Shown: positions 47,481 through 56,881, counted from the stretch's first letter. The stretch: 64,000 bases of DNA from Erysipelotrichaceae bacterium OPF54 (GCA_022834735.1 BQKD01000001.1:1217659-1281658); one strand, 5' to 3'. A program made the numbers and translations. Notes: generated from the letters alone by a model not told the origin.

Positions 47481-47574
47481 CTAAAGTAATAATTTTTATA
47501 AATTATTTTAGATTAAAAGAAGAATTATGTAAGTTTCTGAGAATAACCAAAATTTTTAAGAATCCATTAAAACG

Positions 47575-47940
47575 GAATAGAGTAGATGGGAAATAGTACA
47601 TTTCCGCCCCTCTCGCCGCACCGTACGTACACTTAACGTATACGGCGCTCTGTCTGTATTCGATTAACCTTGTGTTTTCGATAGATAGTATTCCAGAGGA
47701 TCGGGCTAACCAAAATCTTTAGGGGTTTGCCAAGAAATTTAGGGGTCACTTTAGGGTCTAATGTTCAGGGTACACTTCACAATGTAGACCCCTAAAAAAT
47801 TTGGATACCCGAGGATCGACCAGTCCTGGCCGGTCCTCTTTTTCTTCCTTCAGCCATTTTGGCGAAAGAATATAATTGGCGACCCGCGCATTCCCGTCTG
47901 TCTGTACAAGCCCAGCCTCGTATTAGCGGTGCTGTAGATC
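47575..47940 (-). pseudogene. Group II intron 3' remnant (maturase end and domains V-VI)
   Basis: On the minus strand the C-terminus of an intron-encoded reverse transcriptase reads VANYILSPKWLKEEKEDRPG, then LVDPLEYYLSKTQG and a stop near 47665. After it comes GAGCGCCGTATACGTT...GTACGTACGGTGC, the domain V hairpin with its AGC and two-base bulge, then GAGAGGGGCGG and a domain VI-like end near 47575. The small element at 47703-47810 splits the maturase end, and an IS66 copy starts at 47941, so only the tail of the intron survives. Confidence 0.75.
47703..47810. repeat. Short inverted-repeat element (MITE-like), copy 2, with target duplication
   Basis: 108 bp with terminal repeats GGGCTAACCAAAATC at left and GGGTATCCAAATTTTTTAGG (complement) at right. 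GAGGATC flanks both ends (47696-47702 and 47811-47817), a 7-8 bp target duplication. Removing it restores the maturase frame DPLEYYLSK. It encodes nothing. Confidence 0.78.
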
Positions 47941-48018
47941 GTAAGCAGGAAATAGAACCGCGGGTATTCAGCCTCTAGTTCATTGAGTATATTGATGCTA
48001 TGAACTGGAGGTTTTTTC

Positions 48019-48207
48019 ATGAGCGAATCAAAACAGAATTCGAATACCTATTCTTCTTTTGCTGAAGTCCGCCTTCCTGATCCGGGTCCCAGGAAACAAA
48101 CCGGATCGGATCGGCCAGCTATCGTTATCCAGTCTTCCAAAGGCAAGATCTATATCCATAATCATACGGAACCGGAGCTGATCCGAACGGTCCTCGATTC
48201 ATTATGA
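48019..48207 (+). CDS. tnpA: IS66 accessory protein TnpA (copy 3)
   Basis: 62 residues, nearly identical to the copies at 14166 and 33728. The GGAGG ribosome site (48007-48011) lies in the hairpin arm. Overlaps tnpB by 4 nt. Confidence 0.85.
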   Translation: MSESKQNSNTYSSFAEVRLPDPGPRKQTGSDRPAIVIQSSKGKIYIHNHTEPELIRTVLDSL

Positions 48208-48566
48208 GATTTCTTGATTTTGACCGCATCGATCATGTGTACATCCGTCCCGGCTACACGGATCTGCGCAAAGGCATTGACTGCCTGTGCCTGCTGGTTC
48301 AGTCTTCCATGAAGCTGGACCCGCGTCAGAATATCCTCTTTCTGTTCTGCGGCAGAAAGACTTCCATCATCAAAGGACTGCTTTGGAAAGAGGATGGGTT
48401 CATGCTCATCACCAAGCGTCTAGAGAATGGAAAGTTTCAATGGCCCAGAACAGAGGAAGAAGTCATTGCGCTGAGCGAACAGGAACTCAGATGGCTGCTT
48501 GACGGCCTGAGCATCGTACAGAAAAATGCGATCCGTCCAGCACAAAAACGTGCATATATTGTGTGA
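48204..48566 (+). CDS. tnpB: IS66 accessory protein TnpB (copy 3)
   Basis: A complete 120-residue TnpB, matching copy 2 except for one residue near the end (AQKRAYIV for ARKRAYIV). It overlaps the truncated tnpC. Confidence 0.93.
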   Translation: MRFLDFDRIDHVYIRPGYTDLRKGIDCLCLLVQSSMKLDPRQNILFLFCGRKTSIIKGLLWKEDGFMLITKRLENGKFQWPRTEEEVIALSEQELRWLLDGLSIVQKNAIRPAQKRAYIV

Positions 48567-49030
48567 TGGAAAAGCCTTTCCAAGTGTGTTATAGTCGGGT
48601 CATGAAAGATGGTTACTTCGCACAGGACAACGGGTCCTCGACACAAATTGAAAAGCTTCTTGAGATCCTGATCGAACAGAATGAAAAACAGTCCGAGCAG
48701 ATCGAGAAACAATCGGAATTGATCGAAAAGCTGTACGATAAGATCGAACAGAAGGACGAGATCATCCGCAAGCTTCAGAAGATGCTTTTCGGCCGGAAGA
48801 GCGAAAAGGCAGCCGCACTTGAGATGATGGCCAATATGGAACCTCTGTTCGATATGGATTATCCGGAACCGAAACAGGAAGAACGTACGGGGACAGTCAA
48901 GGCGAAATCAGATCAAACTGGTCCCGGAGGCGACCCAAAAAGAATTCCCAATCTGACCCTCTATATTACGGTAGATTGGAAAGCTTTTAAGTTACTTCGT
49001 ATTCTTAATCTCAACATTTATCTGCTATAG
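48563..49030 (+). pseudogene. tnpC: IS66 tnpC (copy 3), truncated with foreign tail
   Basis: The first ~114 residues match TnpC through the coiled-coil leader to ERTGTVKA, with FDMDYPEP where other copies have FTMDYPEP. The remaining ~40 residues (KSDQTGPGGDPKRIPN...) come from unrelated DNA up to a stop at 49030. It lacks the catalytic core. Confidence 0.9.
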
Positions 49031-49170
49031 GGCATTAATTGTGGACATTTCATCTATTTAATAATGGTTTGAGACATGAAGCTAAGCTAAAGAGAGTAGA
49101 TGAATTGATTCTGAAGTTGTTAACTAGGTATTTCATTTTATATGGATAATTTTCGAAGGAAGGGTTAGAA

Positions 49171-50493
49171 ATGAAGAATAAAATGAAAATATTGCTTGTT
49201 TGTGAGTACATTGCTCCAACTCAGGGTATTGGAGCAATAAGATGGACAAAAATAACAAAATATTTGAAAAAAAATCATCGTGATAAAGTTATGATTGATG
49301 TTCTTACAAATAAAAAAAATTATGATAATCCTGAAAGCGGTGATTTCTATACGAGTGATGCATTATTAGAAAAAGAGATGCAGTACTTTAATCATTATTT
49401 CTCAGTTCCAGTTGATGATATAGTCATTAGATTAAAAAATCGATATAAAGCGATACGAAAAAGGAATAATGGTTTAGGTGCTTCAAAAGATGGATTACAT
49501 CATACTTATAAAATTATTTTTTTTCTTAAAAAGCTTTACCGAAGGTATGTTTCAATGAGAACCACTCAAATTCTAGTTAGAGCAATAAAAAGCAAAGCAG
49601 GAGAATATGATGTAATTATTTCATCATATCCCGAAATTTGGACTTTTATGGTATGTTCTAAATTGAAATCAAAATATTCACATTTGAAATGGATATGTGA
49701 CTTTCGGGATATTTGTGGAAGACATACTTCCCCATTACTAGATTACGGCAAATGGCATATTAATTATGTTCAAAAACATTCTAGACTGGCTGATGCGGTA
49801 TTCCATATTGATGACTTCATTGATACTCATACGGACAAAAGGATAAAAGATTATACGGTTACTAATGGTTATGATCCCGAAGAAGTAGCGAATCCGAAGA
49901 AACCATGTTGGTTTGATCTGATTTATACAGGTACGATCTATGGAAATCTTCAGAATTTCGGAGTTATATATAGAACGATCAATGAGTTAGCTCAAGAAGG
50001 AGTAGTTGATTTGAAAAAGGTGCGAGTTTTATATGCTGGAAAATGCGGATCATTAGCGCAGAAGATGGCTAAGGATCATGGAGGAGATAAGTATTTTATA
50101 AATCTTCATGAAATTCCCCGGTATAAAGCTCATGAACTCCAGCAAAATGCAGCAATTCTGATTCAAGCATGTTTTAATGTGGAAGGGGATCACTGTGCTT
50201 GGACCGGAAAGATGTATGAATATATGAGGTCTCAAAAACCAATTGTTTATATTGTAAATGGAAATATATCCCATTCATTTCCAAGCAAATATATGGAATT
50301 ACTTGGAGGTATTTGCTATGAAGAGTCAAGACATGAAGAAACATATGCTGATTTGAAAGCATATATTCTTGCAAAATATAAAGAATGGGAAGAAACAGGC
50401 AATGTAACAGTAGTGCAAGATAAAAATTATATTCAAAAGTATTCCTATGAGAGAATCACAGAGCAAGTATGGGAAATCATGAATAGTATTTGA
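49171..50493 (+). CDS. GT4-like glycosyltransferase
   Basis: This 440-residue protein opens MKNKMKILLVCEYIAPTQGI and has a two-domain GT-B look: SGDFYTSD and ISSYPEIWTFMVCSKL in the N-terminal half, FDLIYTGTIYGNLQNFGVIY and HEIPRYKAHELQQNAAILIQ in the C-terminal half. These fit WbuB/FNL4-type enzymes adding an N-acetylated sugar. It starts after AAGGAAGGG and heads the third glycan cluster, which contains the diacetamido-uronate genes, so that sugar is a plausible donor. Confidence 0.82.
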   Translation: MKNKMKILLVCEYIAPTQGIGAIRWTKITKYLKKNHRDKVMIDVLTNKKNYDNPESGDFYTSDALLEKEMQYFNHYFSVPVDDIVIRLKNRYKAIRKRNNGLGASKDGLHHTYKIIFFLKKLYRRYVSMRTTQILVRAIKSKAGEYDVIISSYPEIWTFMVCSKLKSKYSHLKWICDFRDICGRHTSPLLDYGKWHINYVQKHSRLADAVFHIDDFIDTHTDKRIKDYTVTNGYDPEEVANPKKPCWFDLIYTGTIYGNLQNFGVIYRTINELAQEGVVDLKKVRVLYAGKCGSLAQKMAKDHGGDKYFINLHEIPRYKAHELQQNAAILIQACFNVEGDHCAWTGKMYEYMRSQKPIVYIVNGNISHSFPSKYMELLGGICYEESRHEETYADLKAYILAKYKEWEETGNVTVVQDKNYIQKYSYERITEQVWEIMNSI

Positions 50494-50587
50494 AGATATC
50501 GTTCTTAAAATATTGAATCGATAAATTATCATTAAACACGATATTAGTAAAATGGTAATATTATTATGGTTATTAGTTTATAATTAG

Positions 50588-51276
50588 AATAGTTTTATAT
50601 TTTTAGCATATGAAAATAAATCAGCTTTAATTAATTCCGTAAAACATAGAAAAACATATGATGTGTGGAGCCTGTTAAAAGCAAATGGCTGGTATTTGCC
50701 ATTCCGTTTCAATATAAAAAGAAAAAACAGCCACTCATTCGACATCGGCTGGAAATGAATTTCCATGTACCGGATATCGATAAACTATGTTTTAATTTAG
50801 GATATTTGTATGAGAGGGGCGACTTAGAGAATTTCCATATTGAAAAAGATCGAATCATTCTTATTACAGGTGCTGGAATTTTGCCAAAAGAATTTATTGA
50901 CTCTTATACTATCATTAATTCTCATTCGGGATATATTCCAAATTGCAGAGGACTTGATGCGTTCAAATGGGCAATTGTGGAAAATCAACCTATAGGCGTT
51001 ACGACCCATTTGCTCGGTGAAGATATAGATGCAGGAAAAATAATTGAAAGAAGAATAATTGACATATACCAAACGGATACTTTTCATGCGGTGGCAGAGA
51101 GAGTATATGAAAATGAAGTTTCAATGTTAGTTGAGGCTATTGATAAATGTCATGATAGTGATTCAGAAATTATTTCTCCTGGAACCTATGAACTGCATAA
51201 ACGAATGCCGGAAAAGATCGAGAAAGACCTCTTGGAAATGTTTGAACAATATAAACGGATCCATGCAAATGAGTGA
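50588..51276 (+). pseudogene. Formyltransferase-family gene with doubtful 5' end
   Basis: From about 50760 the frame is a clear formyltransferase: IILITGAGILPKEFID, then NSHSGYIPNCRGLDAFKWAI and GVTTHLLGEDIDAGKIIE, the N-H-x-x-x-P...D catalytic pattern. The longest version starts at a GTG at 50665 and has an odd, lysine-rich N-terminus. In another frame (50588-50758) the upstream DNA reads TYDVWSLLKANGWYLPFRFN, which looks more like protein. A single indel near 50750 would join the two, so the gene may be frameshifted, and no good start remains. The intact enzyme would N-formylate an amino sugar. Confidence 0.6.
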
Positions 51277-51410
51277 ATAGGACTGGAATGTTATTTTGAC
51301 AAAAGTATTTTTAAAGAATAAAATATTAAAGTAAATATGGATCTATAATTTGAAAGATCTAAATATGCGGTGGATTTAAAAGCCACCATTTTTTATAGGA
51401 GATGCTAAAA

Positions 51411-52481
51411 ATGAGATATGCGCTGATCGGATGTGGAAGAATTTCTCCTCACCACATCACAGCTGCCAGGAACAATAATCTGGAAATTGTAGGTGTATGT
51501 GATATAGATATAAATAAACTGGAAACGGCAGCAACGCTCTTAGAGCATGTTCATCAATACACAGATTATAAAATGATGCTGGAGATGGAACGTCCTGAAC
51601 TGGTTGCAATTGCTACAGAAAGCGGAAAGCATGCTTCAATCGCTATGGACTGTATAAGAATGGGCTGCCACGTTATCATCGAAAAGCCACTTGCTTTATC
51701 TCTTGAGGATGCGGATCAGATCATACAACTCGCAAAACAAAAGGGGGTTCTAGTATGTGTCAGCCATCAAAACCGTTTTAACAAATCTATTCAATATATT
51801 CATAATGCCATTGAGCAAGGAAGATTCGGAAAAATCTTTCATGGAAGTGCATGTGTTTTCTGGAATAGAAATCAGAAGTATTATGAACAGGCATCCTGGA
51901 GAGGTACCTGGGAACAGGATGGAGGCGCTTTGATGAACCAGTGCATCCACAATATTGATTTATTATGTTGGCTTATGAACAGCGAAGCAGCAGAAGTTTT
52001 TGCCTATACAGCGAATCTGAGACATCCATATATTGAAGCAGAAGATCTTGGCCTCGCTCTAGTGAAATTTCAGAACGGTTCTTATGGCGTCATCCAGGGG
52101 ACAACAAATGTATATCCGGTGAATCTGGAAGAAAGCCTCACCTTATTTGGCGAAACCGCTACGGTAAAAGTTGGCGGGAAGTCTGTAAACGAAATTCTGG
52201 AATGGAAAGTTGCCGATGCGCAGGATGATCCGGAAAATATAAAATTAAAATTTAGCGAAACCCCACCAAATATTTACGGTTATGGACACACACCTCTCTA
52301 TGCAGATATGATCGATGCGATCATAAATAAACGGCAGCCTCTGGTAAACGCAGAAGCAGGGAAAAGGGCAATAGAACTAATTCTGGCAATCTATCAATCT
52401 GCCACATTAGGAATGCCAGTAAAGCTGCCACTATTAAAAGGAAATACAATATATTTTAAGGGACAATTTGAAAATGAGTAG
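51411..52481 (+). CDS. wbpB: UDP-GlcNAcA 3-dehydrogenase (WbpB-like, Gfo/Idh/MocA)
   Basis: I take the ATG at 51411, 9 nt after AGGAG; an ATG at 51402 abuts the ribosome site. The 356-residue protein has the NAD motif YALIGCGRISPHHI, IEKPLALSLEDADQII with the E-K-P lysine, and GGALMNQCIHNIDLLCWL with the catalytic histidine. In the known WbpA-B-E-D route WbpB oxidises the C3 of UDP-GlcNAc uronic acid. Its neighbours are the matching acetyltransferase, aminotransferase and 6-dehydrogenase, which makes this assignment strong. Confidence 0.9.
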   Translation: MRYALIGCGRISPHHITAARNNNLEIVGVCDIDINKLETAATLLEHVHQYTDYKMMLEMERPELVAIATESGKHASIAMDCIRMGCHVIIEKPLALSLEDADQIIQLAKQKGVLVCVSHQNRFNKSIQYIHNAIEQGRFGKIFHGSACVFWNRNQKYYEQASWRGTWEQDGGALMNQCIHNIDLLCWLMNSEAAEVFAYTANLRHPYIEAEDLGLALVKFQNGSYGVIQGTTNVYPVNLEESLTLFGETATVKVGGKSVNEILEWKVADAQDDPENIKLKFSETPPNIYGYGHTPLYADMIDAIINKRQPLVNAEAGKRAIELILAIYQSATLGMPVKLPLLKGNTIYFKGQFENE

Positions 52482-53040
52482 ACAATTTTATGTTCACGAA
52501 AGCAGTTATATTGATCGGGATGTGGTAATTGGGAATGGGACAAAAATATGGCACTTCTGTCACATCCAACGGGGAACGAATATTGGCAGCGGATGTATAA
52601 TTGGTCAAAACGTTTACACAGGAGAAAATGTAAAAATCGGAAACGGTGTAAAAATTCAGAACAATGTCTCGGTCTTTTCTGGTGTGATTCTTGAAGATTA
52701 TGTATTCTGCGGACCCTCTTGTGTATTCACCAATGATCTCAGTCCCAGAGCAAAGTATCCGAAAGGCATTGCAAACCATTTAAAAACTATTGTTAAAACA
52801 GGGGCAAGTATTGGAGCGAACGCTACTATATTATGCAATCATACGATCGGACGCTGGGCTCTTATAGGAGCAGGAGCGGTGGTCGTATCGGATGTCCCTG
52901 ATTATGCGATTATGACAGGAATTCCAGCAAAAGTAACCGGTTGGATCTGTGAATGCGGAAAAAGGCTTAGTGATGATTTGACGTGTGTATGCGGCCGCAC
53001 CTATCAGAAAACTAAGGAAGGATTGAAAGAGAGAAAATGA
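52474..53040 (+). CDS. wbpD: UDP-amino-sugar N-acetyltransferase (WbpD-like)
   Basis: The ATG at 52474 overlaps the wbpB stop (ATGAGTAG), giving 188 residues. It is a left-handed beta-helix protein with hexads such as IGNGTKIWHFCHI, IGSGCIIGQNVYTG and IGANATILCNHTIG, and with the WbpD features FTNDLSPRAKYP and a C-terminal cysteine cluster (CECGKRL...CVCGR) that could bind zinc. It acetylates the 3-amino group of UDP-GlcNAc3NA, giving UDP-GlcNAc(3NAc)A. Confidence 0.92.
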   Translation: MSRQFYVHESSYIDRDVVIGNGTKIWHFCHIQRGTNIGSGCIIGQNVYTGENVKIGNGVKIQNNVSVFSGVILEDYVFCGPSCVFTNDLSPRAKYPKGIANHLKTIVKTGASIGANATILCNHTIGRWALIGAGAVVVSDVPDYAIMTGIPAKVTGWICECGKRLSDDLTCVCGRTYQKTKEGLKERK

Positions 53041-54164
53041 AGTTTCGGGATTTGAAAGCGCAATATCAGGCTTTGAAACCACAGATTGATACGGCAATAC
53101 AATCCGTATTGGATTCCTCAGACTTTGTTCTAGGCAGTCCGGTAATGGAACTGGAAGAAAAACTTGCCGATTATGTAGGGCGAAAATATTGCATTACCTG
53201 CGCAAATGGGACAGATGCGCTCCAATTAGCGCTAATGTCTTTAGATATAGGTTCTACAGATGTGGTATTTGTGCCTGATTTTACTTTTTTCGCCACAGCG
53301 GGGGCAGTGTCGATTTTGAAGGCACAAATCGCATTTGTGGATATTGACGAGAAAACATTCAATATTTCTTCCAAGTCCCTGGAGAAAACGATTCAACGCA
53401 TCTTATTGGAAGGGAAATATACGCCAAAAGCAATTATTACTGTTGATCTTTTTGGCTTGCCAGCAAATTATGCTCAGATCAGAAAAATTGCCGACCGGTA
53501 TCATCTGAAAATTGTGGAAGACGCTGCCCAGGGCTTTGGCGGCAGGATTGGAAATCAACGAGCATGTTCTTTCGGAGATATTGGAACTACATCGTTCTTC
53601 CCGGCAAAACCGCTTGGGTGTTACGGCGATGGAGGAGCCATTTTTACAGATGACAGTCAGATTGCTGATCGACTGTACTCTTTAAGAGCGCAGGGACGTT
53701 CTAAAAACAGTAAGTACGTACATTGCGAGATCGGGATGAATTCGAGGCTCGATACGTTACAGGCTGCTATTCTTTTAGAAAAACTGAAAGCGTTTGAACA
53801 GTATGAACTGAATGCAGTGAATCAGGTGGCAAAATGGTATACAGAACGTTTGGGCGTGGCAGTAAAAACTCCTTTTGTACCGGAACACTATTATTCCAGT
53901 TGGGCCCAGTATACTATTCGGCTGGAAAATACGGAAGCGAGAAACAAGATACAAGAGGAACTGAAGAAAAAAGAGATTCCGACCATGATTTATTATCCTT
54001 TTGCGCTTCATCAGCAGACACCCTATCAAGGAATGGGGCAAAGTGATACAGAGTTTCCGGCTACGATGCATGCCGTGCAGACAGTTCTCAGTTTGCCCAT
54101 TCATCCTTATATGAAGAAAGAGGAAGTGGATCTGGTCGCAAAATTGATTCTCGAAAATTTATAG
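53037..54164 (+). CDS. wbpE: UDP-3-keto sugar aminotransferase (WbpE-like, DegT/DnrJ)
   Basis: The 375-residue protein starts in the wbpD stop (ATGA). DegT/DnrJ/EryC1 motifs are present: YCITCANGTDALQLALM, VEDAAQGFGG and the PLP-lysine loop FFPAKPLGCYGDGGAIFTDD (~188). It should transfer an amino group from glutamate to C3 of the WbpB product. The coupled order wbpB-wbpD-wbpE supports one pathway. Confidence 0.93.
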   Translation: MKFRDLKAQYQALKPQIDTAIQSVLDSSDFVLGSPVMELEEKLADYVGRKYCITCANGTDALQLALMSLDIGSTDVVFVPDFTFFATAGAVSILKAQIAFVDIDEKTFNISSKSLEKTIQRILLEGKYTPKAIITVDLFGLPANYAQIRKIADRYHLKIVEDAAQGFGGRIGNQRACSFGDIGTTSFFPAKPLGCYGDGGAIFTDDSQIADRLYSLRAQGRSKNSKYVHCEIGMNSRLDTLQAAILLEKLKAFEQYELNAVNQVAKWYTERLGVAVKTPFVPEHYYSSWAQYTIRLENTEARNKIQEELKKKEIPTMIYYPFALHQQTPYQGMGQSDTEFPATMHAVQTVLSLPIHPYMKKEEVDLVAKLILENL

Positions 54165-54187
54165 TGAAGAAGGAGCGAATTTAAGAA

Positions 54188-55513
54188 ATGTCTCAACACA
54201 TTGTTCAAGCATTGATTTCCGGAAATACTAAGCTTGCCGTCATAGGTCTTGGCTATGTGGGGCTTCCGGCAGCCATTGAGTTTTCAAAATATATCCATGT
54301 CATAGGTTTTGATATTGATCAAAAACGGATCCGTGCCTATCAGAATGGTTTGGATCCTGCAGACAGCGGCGTGGAAGAGATTCAGAATTCTTCGATTGAA
54401 TTTACATCCGATCCTGGCAGACTTCGAGAAGCTCAATTTGTGATCGTAGCCGTCCCGACCCCAACTGCTCAGGATAGAACGCCTGACTTTTCCGCCCTTA
54501 TGGAAGCATCCAGGATCGTGGGGGAGAATCTGGCCCACGATGCAATTGTTGTTTTTGAGTCTACAGTTTATCCAGGAGTGACCGAAGAGCTATGTGTGCC
54601 TGTTATAGAACAGGCTTCCGGCTTGAAATGCGGACAACATTGGAAAATCGGATATAGTCCTGAGCGAATCAATCCAGGAGATCCGGTTCATACGTTTTCT
54701 ACGGTACGAAAAATTGTTTCTGGTATGGATAAGGAAACGACCGAGGAGATCCAAAAAGTCTATGAACTTGCCGTAAAAGCTGGCACCTATCCTGTCTCTA
54801 CCATCCGGACAGCGGAGGCGGTCAAAGTGATGGAAAACAGTCAGCGGGACGTGAATATCGCTTTCATGAACGAGTGTTCCAAACTCTGCGATAAGAGCGA
54901 TATCGATACTTATGAAGTTTTTGAGGCTATGAAAACGAAGTGGAATGGGCTGCCTTTCCAGCCCGGCCTGGTTGGTGGACATTGTGTGGGGGAAGACTCC
55001 TATTATTTGCTGGAATACGCAAAAAAAGTAGGCTGCAGCATGTCCGTGTTGTCGCATGGGCGGAATACAAATGAAGCGATGGCTGATTATATTGCATGCA
55101 AAGCTGTTGAGAAAATGATGGGTGCCAAGAAGGATTTGAAAGATTGTACTGTTTTGGTCTGGGGCATTACATTTAAGGAGAACTGTTCAGACATTCGAAA
55201 TAGTAAGGCAGCCGATTTAATTGCGAAGCTTAGAACGTATCAGATCAATCCTATAGTAACAGATGAATGGGCAGATCTTGAGAGTGTTCGGGAAATGTAC
55301 GGTATCGAATTGGTGCCATTTGAGAAGTTGCCTCCTGCAGACTGTATTATTGTGGTAGTTGGCCATCAAAGATACCAATCTCTGTCGATTGAGCAGCTGC
55401 TGAAGATGTATAAAACAGATTTACCAGACAACAAAAAAATACTGCTGGATATAAAAAGCCTTTATTCTTTGGAAGAACTGAATGCTTCTGGTTTGTGCTT
55501 TTGGAGATTGTAA
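54188..55513 (+). CDS. wbpA: UDP-GlcNAc 6-dehydrogenase (WbpA-like)
   Basis: This 441-residue paralogue of the protein at 27692 has VIGLGYVGLPAAIEF (~18), ESTVYPGVTEE, and the catalytic cysteine in GGHCVGEDSYY (~265). The usual sequence there is GGHC-[IV]-GVDPYY; the D-to-S/V-to-E changes are next to the active site. It would provide UDP-GlcNAcA for WbpB. AAGGAGCG precedes the start, 23 nt after wbpE. Confidence 0.9.
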   Translation: MSQHIVQALISGNTKLAVIGLGYVGLPAAIEFSKYIHVIGFDIDQKRIRAYQNGLDPADSGVEEIQNSSIEFTSDPGRLREAQFVIVAVPTPTAQDRTPDFSALMEASRIVGENLAHDAIVVFESTVYPGVTEELCVPVIEQASGLKCGQHWKIGYSPERINPGDPVHTFSTVRKIVSGMDKETTEEIQKVYELAVKAGTYPVSTIRTAEAVKVMENSQRDVNIAFMNECSKLCDKSDIDTYEVFEAMKTKWNGLPFQPGLVGGHCVGEDSYYLLEYAKKVGCSMSVLSHGRNTNEAMADYIACKAVEKMMGAKKDLKDCTVLVWGITFKENCSDIRNSKAADLIAKLRTYQINPIVTDEWADLESVREMYGIELVPFEKLPPADCIIVVVGHQRYQSLSIEQLLKMYKTDLPDNKKILLDIKSLYSLEELNASGLCFWRL

Positions 55514-56881
55514 ATGACGAAACACATCGAATGGATCTTCCTTAAGACAGGGAGTATAGTAAAGAAACTCTCACTTTTTTGGCAGCAGCTCAAAAAAGGA
55601 ATTCTGCATGTGTTTACTGCCAGTGTAATCAATAAGATCATTATGATGTTGAGCACTATGATCCTGACCCGGATGTTAATGCAGGAGCAGTATGGTATTT
55701 TAAGCTATGCGGGCAATGTGTATTCTTATGCAGCATTGTTTTCTGGCTTTGGGATGGCAGTTGGAGCAATGCAGTTTGGTATGGAAAATCGAGGCGCACC
55801 AGAGGAAAACAGTTTCTACCTTTACTGTGCTAAAGCTGGAACGTTAGCAAATCTTGCGATCATTGCGTTCCTTTCGATTCTTCTCATTTACCAGAAAACG
55901 CCGGTTTCCCAAGCAAAAATATATATTTATCTTTATCTTCCTCTTCTTTTAATAGAGTATCTCAGCCAGCTTTTCCTGCTAATTCTTAGAGGACAGAAAC
56001 GGTTTAAAAAATATGCTAAACTTCTGATCGCTCAGACGATTTTAAACGCTTTTGGTTCCTGCATTGGAGCCATTTGGGGGATAAACGGTATATTTGCGGC
56101 AAAGTACTTTGTTTCTATAGTTGTCGTGTTTTCTATTGGCTGGCTGATGCGGGACACTGTTTTTGAAGTGATTCGTGGAGGAAAACTTAATTTACGGCAG
56201 AAGAAAGAGCTTTGGCGTTACAGCCTTTTGAATAATGTGAGCAGTACTTTAAACAGCTTTTTATTTTTGATCGATCTAACAATGGTGGGTGTTCTCATGA
56301 CTTCTGTTGAAGCTATTGCGGTTTACAAAGTAGCAACACTAATTCCGAATGCACTGTCCTTTATTCCTCAAAGTGTTGTGATATGTGTTGTTCCTGATAT
56401 TATCGCTCACAATAAGAATAGCGCCTGGCTGAAAGAGAATTTTCGAAAAACTTTTAATGGGATGTTGATAGTTAATCTAGTGATTAGTGTATGTTTAATT
56501 GTGTGTGCACCATGGGTCATCCAGATTGTCGCAGGAGAACAGTACCTTGCTGCTGTTGAACCATTCAGGATACTGATAGCAGGGTATTTCGTGGCAGGAA
56601 CATTCCGCTCTTTGAGCGTAAACTTTCTTGCAGCTTTAAAGGCGGTTAAAGAAAATGCAGTTTGCAGTTTCATTACTTGTTTGGTAGATGTAGCACTTAA
56701 TTTTCTTCTTATTCCAAGATTCGGAATATTGGGTGCTGCCAGTGCAACCTTTTTTGCAGAACTAACAGCAAGTGTCATTACATTTGGCAGTCTAATCTAT
56801 ACACTGATGCGGTTGAAAAGAGAGAAAAGCACAGAGAACGAAAATTCTGATAGTTTGGGGGAGTGCATTCCGGAAGTATAA
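55514..56881 (+). CDS. Wzx-type polysaccharide flippase
   Basis: This 455-residue protein starts at the base after the wbpA stop. The N-terminus KIIMMLSTMILTRMLMQEQY and GILSYAGNVYSYAALF fit MOP-family flippases, with about 12 membrane segments. It presumably exports the unit containing the diacetamido uronic acid. No polymerase or further transferase follows, because IS66 DNA begins ~95 nt after the stop; the cluster may have been cut here. Confidence 0.92.
   Translation: MTKHIEWIFLKTGSIVKKLSLFWQQLKKGILHVFTASVINKIIMMLSTMILTRMLMQEQYGILSYAGNVYSYAALFSGFGMAVGAMQFGMENRGAPEENSFYLYCAKAGTLANLAIIAFLSILLIYQKTPVSQAKIYIYLYLPLLLIEYLSQLFLLILRGQKRFKKYAKLLIAQTILNAFGSCIGAIWGINGIFAAKYFVSIVVVFSIGWLMRDTVFEVIRGGKLNLRQKKELWRYSLLNNVSSTLNSFLFLIDLTMVGVLMTSVEAIAVYKVATLIPNALSFIPQSVVICVVPDIIAHNKNSAWLKENFRKTFNGMLIVNLVISVCLIVCAPWVIQIVAGEQYLAAVEPFRILIAGYFVAGTFRSLSVNFLAALKAVKENAVCSFITCLVDVALNFLLIPRFGILGAASATFFAELTASVITFGSLIYTLMRLKREKSTENENSDSLGECIPEV

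Larger units (their letters stand above)
47941..48905 (+). mobile_element. IS66-family element (copy 3), truncated
   Basis: The left end GTAAGCAGGAAATAGAACCG is at 47941. tnpA, tnpB and the first ~114 codons of tnpC follow. Likeness stops abruptly after GTCAAGGCG at 48905; no right end. A leader hairpin as in other copies is at 47972-48011, with one G-T pair. Confidence 0.9.
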
